Below, one piece after another: positions 50,604 to 63,367 of a stretch of 64,000 bases of DNA. The first letter of the stretch is position 1. Every line of letters begins with the position of its first letter. Below the pieces are notes generated by a model. That model did no database searches. It saw only the letters and a program-made list of their open reading frames with translations, and had not been told where the DNA came from. The translations under genes and the position numbers were made by a program. The DNA is from Xylocopa sonorina (Eukaryota; Arthropoda; Insecta; Hymenoptera; Apidae), in assembly GCF_050948175.1 (NCBI RefSeq), contig NW_027490444.1:206195-270194 (forward strand). The letters run 5' to 3'.

Positions 50604-51647
50604 TTGCTACGATACGTAGACATATGCAAACGCTATTTCCTTGCAAGGAAGTGTCGCATTTACATTCATTTGAATCGTAGACGAGGAATGCATAACACTT
50701 CGCAAATCATATTATATCTTACCATGAAAGATAGAAATAAGATGCGATTTCGCGTTTTAAGAAGCATTAGAACTGTATTGCTTCGATACGTAGACATCTG
50801 CAAACGCTACTTCCTTGCAAGGAAGTGTCGCATTTACATTCATTTGAAGTGTAGACGAAGGATACATAACACTTCGCGAATCATATTACATCTTACCATG
50901 AAACATAGAAATGAGATGCGATATCGCGTTTTAAGAAGCATTACAGCACTATTGCTACGATACCTAGACATCTGCAGACGCTATTTCCTAGCAGGGAAGT
51001 GTCGCATTTACATTCATTTGAAGTGTAGACGAGGAATACATGACACTTCGCAAATCATATTATATCTTACCATGAAACATAGAAATGAGATGCGATATCG
51101 CGTTTTAAGAATCATATGAACTCTATTGCTACGATACGTAGACATATGCAAACGCTATTTCCTTGCAAGGAAGTGTCGCATTTACATTCATTTGAATCGT
51201 AGACGAGGAATGCATAACACTTCGCAAATCATATTATATCTTACCATGAAATATAGAAATGAGATGCGATTTCGCGTTTTAAGAAGCATTAGAACTCTAT
51301 TGCTTCGATACGTAGACATCTGCAAACGCTACTTCCTTGCAAGGAAGTGTCGCATTTACATTCATTTGAAGTGTAGACGAGGAATACATAACACTTCGCG
51401 AATCATATTACATCTTACCATGAAACATAGAAATGAGATGGGATATCGCGTTTTAAGAAGCATTAGAGCACTATTGCTACGATACCTAGACATCTGCGGA
51501 CGCTATTTCCTAGCAGGGAAGTGTCGCATTTACATTCATTTGAAGTGTAGACGAGGAATACATGACACTTCGCAAATCATATTATATCTTACCATGAAAC
51601 ATAGAAATGAGATGCGATATGGCTTTTTAAGAAGCATTAGAACACTA
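50604..51647. repeat. Trimer duplication (522 bp x 2)
   Basis: The three monomers from 50604 (CATATGCAAACG; TTTCGCG with a CTTCGATACG start; CGCGAATC; AGCAGGGAAG) recur from 51126 (+522). The copies differ at several sites, for example AAAGATAGAAATAAG near 50728 against AAATATAGAAATGAG near 51250. They are thus older than the 4-mer and 7-mer copies. The second copy runs on into related monomers to about 51989. Confidence 0.75.
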
Positions 51648-52000
51648 TTGCTACGATACCTAGACATCTGCAGACGCTATTTCCTAGCAAGGAAGTGTCG
51701 CATTTACATTCATTTGAGGTGTAGACGAGGAATACATAACACTTCGCAAACCATATTACATCTTACCATGAAACATATAAATGAGATGCGATATCGCGTT
51801 TTAAGAAGCATTAGAACTCTATTCCTACGATACCTAGACATATGCAGACGCTATTTCCTAGCAGGGAAGTGTCGCATTTACATTCATTTTAAGTGTAGAC
51901 GAGGAATACATGACACTTCGCAAATCGTATTATATCTTACCATGAAACATAGAAATGAGATGCGATATCGCGTTTTAAGAATCACATGAACTCTATTGCT

Positions 52001-52930
52001 ACGATACCTAGACATTTGCAGACGCTATTTCCTAGCAAGGAAGTGTCGCATTTACATTCATTTGAAGTGTAGACGAGGAATACATGACACTTCGCAAATC
52101 ATATTATATCTTACCATGAAACATAGGAATGAGATGCGATATCGCGTTTTAAGGATCATATGAACTCTATTGCTACGATACGTAGACATCTGCAAACGCT
52201 ATTTCCTAGCGAGGAAGTGTCGCATTCACATTCATTTGAAGTGTAGACGAGGAATACATGACACTTCGCAAATCATATTATATCTTACCATGAAACATAG
52301 AAATGAGATGCGATATCGCGTTTTAAGAATCACATGAACTCTAATGCTACGATACGTAGACATCTGCAAACGCTATTTCCTTGCAAGGAAGTGTCGCATT
52401 TACATTCATTTGAATCGTAGACGAGGAATGCATAACACTTCGCAATGTATATTATATCTTATCATGAAACATAGATATGAGATGCAATATCTCGTTTTAA
52501 GAAGCATTTGAACTCTATTGCTTCGATACGTAGACATCTGCAATCGCTACTTCCTTGAAAGGAATTGTCGCATTTACATTCATTTGAAGTGTAGACGAGG
52601 AATACATGACACTTCGCAAATCGTATTATATCTTACCATGAAACATAGAAATGAGATGCGATATCGCGTTTTAAGAATCACATGAACTCTATTGCTACGA
52701 TACCTAGACATCAGCAGACGCTATTTCCTAGCAAGGAAGTGTCGCATTTACATTCATTTGAAGTGTAGACGAGGAATACATGACACTTCGCAAATCATAT
52801 TATATCTTACCATGAAACATAGGAATGAGATGCGATATCGCGTTTTAAGGATCATATGAACTCTATTGCTACGATACGTAGACATCTGCAAACGCTATTT
52901 CCTAGCGAGGAAGTGTCGCATTCACATTCA
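52001..52930. repeat. Tetramer-spaced duplication (696 bp)
   Basis: CATAGGAATGAG followed by TTTTAAGGATCATATG occurs near 52120-52170 and again near 52820-52860, exactly 696 bp apart. The flanking CCTAGAC and CCTAGCGAGG monomers are also shared. Between them lie a GAATCG/GCAATGTAT monomer and a TTCGATACG monomer with CTTGAAAGGAATTG. Confidence 0.65.
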
Positions 52931-53574
52931 TTTGAAGTGTAAACGAGGAATACATGACACTTCGCAATGTATATTATATCTTATCATGAAACATAGATAT
53001 GAGATGCAATATCCCGTTTTAAGAAGCATTTGAACTCTATTGCTGCGATACGTAGACATCTGCAATCGCTACTTCCTTGCAAGGAAGTGTCGCATTTACA
53101 TTCATTTGAAGTGTAGACGAGGTATACATGACACTTAGCAAATCGTATTATATCTTACCATGAAACATAGAAATGAGATGCGATATCGCGTTTCAAGAAG
53201 CATTAGAACTCTATTGCTACGATACCTAGACATCTGCAGACGCTATTTCCTAGCAAGGAAGTGTCGCATTTACATTCATTTGAAGTGTAGACGAGGAATA
53301 CATAACACTTCGCAAATCATATTACATCTTACCATGAAACATAGAAATGAGATGCGATATCGCGTTTTAAGAAGCATTAGAACTCTATTGCTACGATACC
53401 TAGACATCAGCAGACGCTATCTCCTAGCAGGGAAGTGTCGCATTTACATTCATTTGAAGTGTAGACGAGGAATACATGACACTTCGCAAATCGTATTATA
53501 TCTTACCATGAAGCATAGAAATGAGATGCGATATCGCGTTTTAAGAATCATAAGAACCCTATTGCTACGATACA
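52931..53574. repeat. Mixed satellite leading into the 15/19-mer region
   Basis: About four monomers are present, including the CTATCTCCTAGCAGGGAAG monomer near 53419. That variant is the probable precursor of the CTAGCATGGGAAG insertion found four times further right. No other elements are seen. Confidence 0.6.
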
Positions 53575-54750
53575 TAGACATCTGCAAACGCTATTTCCTT
53601 GCAAGGAAGTGTCGCATTTACATTCATTTGAATCGTAGACGAGGAATGCATAACACTTCGCAAATCATATTATATCTTACCATGAAATATAGAAATGAGA
53701 TGCGATATCGCGTTTTAAGAAGCATTATAAATCTATTGCTACGATACGTAGACATCTGCAAACGCTATTTCCTAGCGAGGAAGTGTCGCATTCACATTCA
53801 TTTGAAGTGTAGACGAGGAATACATAACACATCGCAAATCATATTATATCTTATCATGAAACGTAGAAATGAGATGCGATATTGCGTTTTAAGAAGCATT
53901 AGAAAGCTATTGCTACGATACGTAGACATCTGCAAACGCTATTTCCTAGCGAGGAAGTATCGCATTCACATTCATTTGAAGTGTTGACGAGGAATACATA
54001 ACACTTCGCAAATCATGTTATATCTTACCATGAAACATAGAAATGGGATGCGATATCGCGTTTTAAGAATCATATGAACTCTATTGCTACGATACGTAGA
54101 CATCTGCAAACGCTATATCCTTGCAAGGAAGTGTCGCATTTACATTCATTTGAATCGTAGACGAGGAATGCATAACACTTCGCAAATCATATTATATCTT
54201 ACCATGAAACATAGAAATGAGATGCGATATTGCGTTTTAAGAATCATGAGAACTCTATTGCTACGATACGTAGACCTCTGCAAACGCTATTTCCTTGCAA
54301 GGAAGTGTCTCATTTACATTCATTTGAAGTGCAGACAAGGAATACAAAACACTTCGCAAATCATATTATATCTTACCATGAAACATAGAAATGAGATGCG
54401 ATATCGCGTTTTAAGAAGCATTAGAACTCTATTGCTTTGATAGGTAAACATCTGCAAACGCTATTTCCTAGCAAGGAAGTGTCGCATTTACATTCATTTG
54501 AATCGTAGACTAGGAATGCATAACACTTCGCAATGTATATTATATCTCATCATGAAACATAGATATGAGATGCAATATCTCGTTTTAAGAAGCATTTGAA
54601 CTCCATTGCTTCGATACGTAAACATCTGCAATCGCTACTTCCTTGCAAGGAAGTGTCGCATTTACATTCATTTGAAGTGTAGACGAGGAATACATAACAC
54701 TTAGCAAATCATATTACATCTTACCATGAAACATAGAAATGAGATGCGTT
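53575..54750. repeat. 15-monomer-distance duplication, copy 1
   Basis: This copy contains GAATCGTAG with GCAAATCATATT, AAATATAG, ACACATCGC, AAACGTAG with ATATTGCG, GTGTTGACGAGG, CTATATCCTTG, ATCATGAGAAC with GTAGACCTC, GTGCAGACAAGG and TTGCTTTGATAGG, in that order. The same order recurs at +2610, then again inside both 19-mer units. Private variants such as ATACAAAACAC near 54342 separate it from the later copies. Confidence 0.8.
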
Positions 54751-56184
54751 ATCGCGTTTCAAGAAGCATTAGAACTCTATTGCTACGATACCTAGACATC
54801 TGCAGACGCTATTTCCTAGCAAGGAAGTGTCGCATTTACATTCATTTGAAGTGTTGACGAGGAATACATCACACTTCGCAAATCATATTATATCTTACCA
54901 TGAAACGTAGAAATGAGATGCGATATCGCGTCTTAAGAAGCATTAGAAAGCTATTGCTACGATACGTAGACATCTGCAGACGCTATTTCCTAGCGAGGAA
55001 GTATCGCATTCACATTCATTTGAAGTGTAGACGAGGAATACATAACACTTCGCAAATCATGTTATATCTTACCATGAAACATAGAAATGAGATTCGATAC
55101 CGCCTTTTAAGTATCATATGAAATCTATTGCTACGATACGTAGACATCTGCAGACGCTATTTCCTAGCGAGGAAGTGTCGCATTCACATTCAATTGAAGT
55201 GTAGACGAGGAATACATGACACTTCGCAAACCATATTATATCTTACCATGAAACATAGAAATGAGATGCGATATCGCGTTTTAAGAATCATAAGAACTCT
55301 ATTGCTTCGATACGTAGACATTTGCAAACGCTATTTCCTGGCAAGGAAGTGTCGCATTTACATTCATTTGAAGTGTAGACGAGGAATACATAACACTTCG
55401 CAAATCATATTACATCTTACCATGAAACATAGAAATGAGATGCGATATCGCGTTTTAAGAAGCATTAGAACTCTATTGCTACGATACCTAGACATCTGCA
55501 GGCGCTATTTCCTAGCAAGGAAGTGTCGCATTTACATTCATTTGAAGTGTAGACGAGGAATACATGACACTTCGCAAATCGTATTATATCTTACCATGAA
55601 ACATAGAAATGAGATGCGATATCGCGTTTTAACAATCATATGAACTCTATTGCTACGATACCTATACATCTGCAGACGCTATTTCCTAGCAAGGAAGTGT
55701 CGCATTTACATTCATTTGAAGTGTAGACGAGGAATACATGACACTTCGCAAATCATATTATATCTTACCATGAAACATAGAAATGAGATGCGATATCGCG
55801 TTTTAAGTATCATATGAACTCTATTGCTACGATACGTAGACATCTGCAAACGCTCTTTCCTAGCGAGGAAGTGTCGCATTCACATTCATTTGAAGTGTAG
55901 ACGAGAAATACATGACACTTCGCAAACCATATTATATCTTACCATGAAACATAGAAATGAGATGCGATATCGCGTTTTAAGAATCATAAGAACTCTATTG
56001 CTTCGATACGTAGACATCTGCAATCGCTACATCCTTGCAAGGAAGTGTCGCATTTACATTCATTTGAAGTGTAGAGGAGGAATACATAACACTTCGCAAA
56101 TCATATTACATCTTACCATGAAACATAGAAATGAGATGCGATATCGCGTTATAAGAAGCATTAGAACTCTATTGCTACGATACG
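54751..56184. repeat. Mixed satellite between 15-monomer-distance copies
   Basis: About eight monomers are present, with two related pairs near 55120-55400 and 55820-56100 (CAAACCATATT and ATAAGAACTCTATTGCTTCG markers, +696). Private variants include GAGATTCGATACCGCC near 55091 and GTAGAGGAGG near 56071. Only satellite is present. Confidence 0.6.
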
Positions 56185-56751
56185 TAGACATCTGCAAACG
56201 CTATTTCCTTGCAAGGAAGTGTCGCATTTACATTCATTTGAATCGTAGACGAGGAATGCATAACACTTCGCAAATCATATTATATCTTACCATGAAATAT
56301 AGAAATGAGATGCGATATCGCGTTTTAAGAAGCATTAGAAATCTATTGCTACGATACGTAGACATCTGCAAACGCTATTTCCTAGCGAGGAAGTGTCGCA
56401 TTCACATTCATTTGAAGTGTAGACGAGGAATACATAACACATCGCAAATCATATTATATCTTATCATGAAACGTAGAAATGAGATGCGATATTGCGTTTT
56501 AAGAAGCATTAGAAAGCTATTGCTACGATACGTAGACATCTGCAAACGCTATTTCCTAGCGAGGAAGTATCGCATTCACATTCATTTGAAGTGTTGACGA
56601 GGAATACATAACACTTCGCAAATCATGTTATATCTTACCATGAAACATAGAAATGGGATGCGATATCGCGTTTTAAGAATCATATGAACTCTATTGCTAC
56701 GATACGTAGACATCTGCAAACACTATATCCTTGCAAGGAAGTGTCGCATTT
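56185..56751. repeat. Start of the second 15-monomer-distance copy
   Basis: This matches 53575-54141 at +2610 with the same rare markers (ACACATCGC, AAACGTAG, GTGTTGACGAGG). It carries CACTATATCC near 56720 where copy 1 has CGCTATATCC. That private change is inherited by the copies near 59158 and 62466, which shows they derive from this copy. Confidence 0.75.
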
Positions 56752-59700
56752 ACATTCATTTGAATCGTAGACGAGGAATGCATAACACTTCGCAAATCAT
56801 ATTATATCTTACCATGAAACATAGAAATGAGATGCGATATTGCGTTTTAAGAATCATGAGAACTCTATTGCTACGATACGTAGACCTCTGCAAACGCTAT
56901 TTCCTTGCAAGGAAGTGTCTCATTTACATTCATTTGAAGTGCAGACAAGGAATACATAACACTTCGCAAATCATATTATATCTTGCCATGAAACATAGAA
57001 ATGAGATGCGATATCGCGTTTTAAGAAGCATTAGAACTCTATTGCTTTGATAGGTAAACATCTGCAAACGCTATTTCCTAGCAAGGAAGTGTCGCATTTA
57101 CATTCATTTGAATCGTAGACGAGGAATGCATAACACTTCGCAATGTATATTATATCTCATCATGAAACATAGATATGAGATGCAATATCTCGTTTTAAGA
57201 AGCATTTGAACTCCATTGCTTCGATACGTAAACATCTGCAATCGCTACTTCCTTGCAAGGAAGTGTCGCATTTACATTCATTTGAAGTGTAGGCGAGGAA
57301 TACATAACACTTCGCAAATCATATTACATCTTACCATGAAACATAGAAATGAGATGCGATATCGCGTTTTAAGAAGCATTAGAACTCTATTGCTACGATA
57401 CCTAGACATCTGCAGACGCTATTTCCTAGCAAGGAAGTGTCGCATTTACATTCATTTGAAGTGTAGACGAGGAATACATCACACTTCGCAAATCGTAATA
57501 TATCTTACCATGAAACATAGAAATGAGATGCGATATCGCGTTTTAAGAATCATATGAACTCTATTGCTACGATACCTATACATCTGCAGACGCTATTTCC
57601 TAGCAAGGAAGTGTCGCATTTACATTCATTTGAAGTGTAGACGAGGAATACATGACACTTCGCAAATCATATTATATCTTACCATGAAACATAGAAATGA
57701 GATGCGATATCGCGTTTTAAGGATCACATGAACTCTATTGCTACGATACGTAGACATCTGCAAACGCTATTTCCTTGCAAGGAAGTGTCGCATTTACATT
57801 CATTTGAATCGTAGACGAGGAATGCATAACACTTCGCAATGTATATTATATCTTATCATGAAACATAGATATGAAATGCAATATCTCGTTTTAAGAAGCA
57901 TTTGAACTCTATTGCTTCGATACGTAGACATCTGCAATCGCTACTTCCTTGAAAGGAAGTGTCGCATTTACATTCATTTGAAGTGTAGACGAGGAATACA
58001 TAACACTTCGCAAATCACATTACATCTTACCATGAAACATAGAAATGAGATGCGATATCGCGTTTCAAGAAGCATTAGAACTCTATTGCTACGATACCTA
58101 GACATCTGCAGACGCTATTTCCTAGCAAGGAAGTGTCGCATTTACATTCATTTGAAGTGTAGACGAGGAATACATAACACTTCGCAAATCATATTACATC
58201 TTACCATGAAACATAGAAATGAGATGCGATATCGCGTTTTAAGAAGCATTAGAACTCTATTGCTACGATACCTAGACATCTGCAGACGCTATCTCCTAGC
58301 ATGGGAAGTGTCGCATTTACATTCATTTGAAGTGTAGACGAGGAATACATGACACTTCGCAAATCATATTATATCTTACCATGATACATAGGAATGAGAT
58401 GCGATATCGCGTTTTAAGAATCATATGAACTCTATTGCTACGATGCGTAGACATCTGCAAACGCTATTTCCTAGCGAGGAAGTGTCGCATTCACATTCAT
58501 TTGAAGTGTAGACGAGGAATACATGACACTTCGCAAATCATATTATATCTTACCATGAAACATAGAAATGAGATGCGATATCGCGTTTTAAGAATCATAA
58601 GAACCCTATTGCTACGATACATAGACATCTGCAAACGCTATTTCCTTGCAAGGAAGTGTCGCATTTACATTCATTTGAATCGTAGACGAGGAATGCATAA
58701 CACTTCGCAAATCATATTATATCTTACCATGAAATATAGAAATGAGATGCGATATCGCGTTTTAAGAAGCATTAGAAATCTATTGCTACGATACGTAGAC
58801 ATCTGCAAACGCTATTTCCTAGCGAGGAAGTGTCGCATTCACATTCATTTGAAGTGTAGACGAGGAATACATAACACATCGCAAATCATATTATATCTTA
58901 TCATGAAACGTAGAAATGAGATGCGATATTGCGTTTTAAGAAGCATTAGAAAGCTATTGCTACGATACGTAGACACCTGCAAACGCTATTTCCTAGCGAG
59001 GAAGTATCGCATTCACATTCATTTGAAGTGTTGACGAGGAATACATAACACTTCGCAAATCATGTTATATCTTACCATGAAACATAGAAATGGGATGCGA
59101 TATCGCGTTTTAAGAATCATATGAACTCTATTGCTACGATACGTAGACATCTGCAAACACTATATCCTTGCAAGGAAGTGTCGCATTTACATTCATTTGA
59201 ATCGTAGACGAGGAATGCATAACACTTCGCAAATCATATTATATCTTACCATGAAACATAGAAATGAGATGCGATATTGCGTTTTAAGAATCATGAGAAC
59301 TCTATTGCTACGATACGTAGACCTCTGCAAACGCTATTTCCTTGCAAGGAAGTGTCTCATTTACATTCATTTGAAGTGCAGACAAGGAATACATAACACT
59401 TCGCAAATCATATTATATCTTGCCATGAAACATAGAAATGAGATGCGATATCGCGTTTTAAGAAGCATTAGAACTCTATTGCTTTGATAGGTAAACATCT
59501 GCAAACGCTATTTCCTAGCAAGGAAGTGTCGCATTTACATTCATTTGAATCGTAGACGAGGAATGCATAACACTTCGCAATGTATATTATATCTCATCAT
59601 GAAACATAGATATGAAATGCAATATCTCGTTTTAAGAAGCATTTGAACTCTATTGCTTCGATACGTAGACATCTGCAATCGCTACTTCCTTGAAAGGAAG

Positions 59701-60059
59701 TGTCGCATTTACATTCATTTGAAGTGTAGACGAGGAATACATAACACTTCGCAAATCACATTACATCTTACCATGAAACATAGAAATGAGATGCGATATC
59801 GCGTTTCAAGAAGCATTAGAACTCTATTGCTACGATACCTAGACATCTGCAGACGCTATTTCCTAGCAAGGAAGTGTCGCATTTACATTCATTTGAAGTG
59901 TAGACGAGGAATACATAACACTTCGCAAATCATATTACATCTTACCATGAAACATAGAAATGAGATGCGATATCGCGTTTTAAGAAGCATTAGAACTCTA
60001 TTGCTACGATACCTAGACATCTGCAGACGCTATCTCCTAGCATGGGAAGTGTCGCATTT
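56752..60059. repeat. 19-monomer HOR (3308 bp), unit 1
   Basis: Unit 1 runs from the GAATCG monomer near 56760 to the CTAGCATGGGAAG monomer near 60042. Its length is 19 x 174 + 2, the two extra bases being the T insertions at about 58302 and 60043. Unit 2 follows directly with the same markers at +3308. Inside the unit, about 57.84-58.31 kb and 59.58-60.05 kb are themselves related at +1741. Confidence 0.85.
58301..58304. other. Single-T insertion marker CATGGGAAG (first of four)
   Basis: The canonical CAAGGAAG became CAGGGAAG (seen near 53428) and then CATGGGAAG by one added base. The insertion recurs near 60043, 61610 and 63351 and is always followed by loss of the open frame. Four copies of one event trace the duplication history of the right end of the window. 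Confidence 0.8.
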
Positions 60060-60072
60060 ACATTCATTTGAA
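60045..60072. other. Unequal-crossover junction between the two 19-mer units
   Basis: Left of this 28-base stretch the sequence is the CTATCTCCTAGCATGGG monomer, as at 58300 and 63350. Right of it the sequence is the GAATCGTAG/GCAAATC monomer, as at 56760. The stretch itself is common to both parents, so the exchange lies inside it and produced a hybrid monomer. The other CATGGG monomers continue as GAAGTGTAG. Confidence 0.8.
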
Positions 60073-63000
60073 TCGTAGACGAGGAATGCATAACACTTCG
60101 CAAATCATATTATATCTTACCATGAAACATAGAAATGAGATGCGATATTGCGTTTTAAGAATCATGAGAACTCTATTGCTACGATACGTAGACCTCTGCA
60201 AACGCTATTTCCTTGCAAGGAAGTGTCTCATTTACATTCATTTGAAGTGCAGACAAGGAATACATAACACTTCGCAAATCATATTATATCTTGCCATGAA
60301 ACATAGAAATGAGATGCGATATCGCGTTTTAAGAAGCATTAGAACTCTATTGCTTTGATAGGTAAACATCTGCAAACGCTATTTCCTAGCAAGGAAGTGT
60401 CGCATTTACATTCATTTGAATCGTAGACGAGGAATGCATAACACTTCGCAATGTATATTATATCTCATCATGAAACATAGATATGAGATGCAATATCTCG
60501 TTTTAAGAAGCATTTGAACTCCATTGCTTCGATACGTAAACATCTGCAATCGCTACTTCCTTGCAAGGAAGTGTCGCATTTACATTCATTTGAAGTGTAG
60601 GCGAGGAATACATAACACTTCGCAAATCATATTACATCTTACCATGAAACATAGAAATGAGATGCGATATCGCGTTTTAAGAAGCATTAGAACTCTATTG
60701 CTACGATACCTAGACATCTGCAGACGCTATTTCCTAGCAAGGAAGTGTCGCATTTACATTCATTTGAAGTGTAGACGAGGAATACATCACACTTCGCAAA
60801 TCGTAATATATCTTACCATGAAACATAGAAATGAGATGCGATATCGCGTTTTAAGAATCATATGAACTCTATTGCTACGATACCTATACATCTGCAGACG
60901 CTATTTCCTAGCAAGGAAGTGTCGCATTTACATTCATTTGAAGTGTAGACGAGGAATACATGACACTTCGCAAATCATATTATATCTTACCATGAAACAT
61001 AGAAATGAGATGCGATATCGCGTTTTAAGGATCACATGAACTCTATTGCTACGATACGTAGACATCTGCAAACGCTATTTCCTTGCAAGGAAGTGTCGCA
61101 TTTACATTCATTTGAATCGTAGACGAGGAATGCATAACACTTCGCAATGTATATTATATCTTATCATGAAACATAGATATGAAATGCAATATCTCGTTTT
61201 AAGAAGCATTTGAACTCTATTGCTTCGATACGTAGACATCTGCAATCGCTACTTCCTTGAAAGGAAGTGTCGCATTTACATTCATTTGAAGTGTAGACGA
61301 GGAATACATAACACTTCGCAAATCACATTACATCTTACCATGAAACATAGAAATGAGATGCGATATCGCGTTTCAAGAAGCATTAGAACTCTATTGCTAC
61401 GATACCTAGACATCTGCAGACGCTATTTCCTAGCAAGGAAGTGTCGCATTTACATTCATTTGAAGTGTAGACGAGGAATACATAACACTTCGCAAATCAT
61501 ATTACATCTTACCATGAAACATAGAAATGAGATGCGATATCGCGTTTTAAGAAGCATTAGAACTCTATTGCTACGATACCTAGACATCTGCAGACGCTAT
61601 CTCCTAGCATGGGAAGTGTCGCATTTACATTCATTTGAAGTGTAGACGAGGAATACATGACACTTCGCAAATCATATTATATCTTACCATGATACATAGG
61701 AATGAGATGCGATATCGCGTTTTAAGAATCATATGAACTCTATTGCTACGATGCGTAGACATCTGCAAACGCTATTTCCTAGCGAGGAAGTGTCGCATTC
61801 ACATTCATTTGAAGTGTAGACGAGGAATACATGACACTTCGCAAATCATATTATATCTTACCATGAAACATAGAAATGAGATGCGATATCGCGTTTTAAG
61901 AATCATAAGAACCCTATTGCTACGATACATAGACATCTGCAAACGCTATTTCCTTGCAAGGAAGTGTCGCATTTACATTCATTTGAATCGTAGACGAGGA
62001 ATGCATAACACTTCGCAAATCATATTATATCTTACCATGAAATATAGAAATGAGATGCGATATCGCGTTTTAAGAAGCATTAGAAATCTATTGCTACGAT
62101 ACGTAGACATCTGCAAACGCTATTTCCTAGCGAGGAAGTGTCGCATTCACATTCATTTGAAGTGTAGACGAGGAATACATAACACATCGCAAATCATATT
62201 ATATCTTATCATGAAACGTAGAAATGAGATGCGATATTGCGTTTTAAGAAGCATTAGAAAGCTATTGCTACGATACGTAGACACCTGCAAACGCTATTTC
62301 CTAGCGAGGAAGTATCGCATTCACATTCATTTGAAGTGTTGACGAGGAATACATAACACTTCGCAAATCATGTTATATCTTACCATGAAACATAGAAATG
62401 GGATGCGATATCGCGTTTTAAGAATCATATGAACTCTATTGCTACGATACGTAGACATCTGCAAACACTATATCCTTGCAAGGAAGTGTCGCATTTACAT
62501 TCATTTGAATCGTAGACGAGGAATGCATAACACTTCGCAAATCATATTATATCTTACCATGAAACATAGAAATGAGATGCGATATTGCGTTTTAAGAATC
62601 ATGAGAACTCTATTGCTACGATACGTAGACCTCTGCAAACGCTATTTCCTTGCAAGGAAGTGTCTCATTTACATTCATTTGAAGTGCAGACAAGGAATAC
62701 ATATCACTTCGCAAATCATATTATATCTTGCCATGAAACATAGAAATGAGATGCGATATCGCGTTTTAAGAAGCATTAGAACTCTATTGCTTTGATAGGT
62801 AAACATCTGCAAACGCTATTTCCTAGCAAGGAAGTGTCGCATTTACATTCATTTGAATCGTAGACGAGGAATGCATAACACTTCGCAATGTATATTATAT
62901 CTCATCATGAAACATAGATATGAAATGCAATATCTCGTTTTAAGAAGCATTTGAACTCTATTGCTTCGATACGTAGACATCTGCAATCGCTACTTCCTTG

Positions 63001-63367
63001 AAAGGAAGTGTCGCATTTACATTCATTTGAAGTGTAGACGAGGAATACATAACACTTCGCAAATCACATTACATCTTACCATGAAACATAGAAATGAGAT
63101 GCGATATCGCGTTTCAAGAAGCATTAGAACTCTATTGCTACGATACCTAGACATCTGCAGACGCTATTTCCTAGCAAGGAAGTGTCGCATTTACATTCAT
63201 TTGAAGTGTAGACGAGGAATACATAACACTTCGCAAATCATATTACATCTTACCATGAAACATAGAAATGAGATGCGATATCGCGTTTTAAGAAGCATTA
63301 GAACTCTATTGCTACGATACCTAGACATCTGCAGACGCTATCTCCTAGCATGGGAAGTGTCGCATTT
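60060..63367. repeat. 19-monomer HOR, unit 2
   Basis: This unit matches unit 1 at +3308 through all markers, including the two CATGGG insertions (about 61610 and 63351). The only clear difference I found is ATATCACTTC near 62702, where unit 1 has ATAACACTTC. One difference in 3.3 kb marks it as one of the youngest duplications in the window. Confidence 0.85.
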
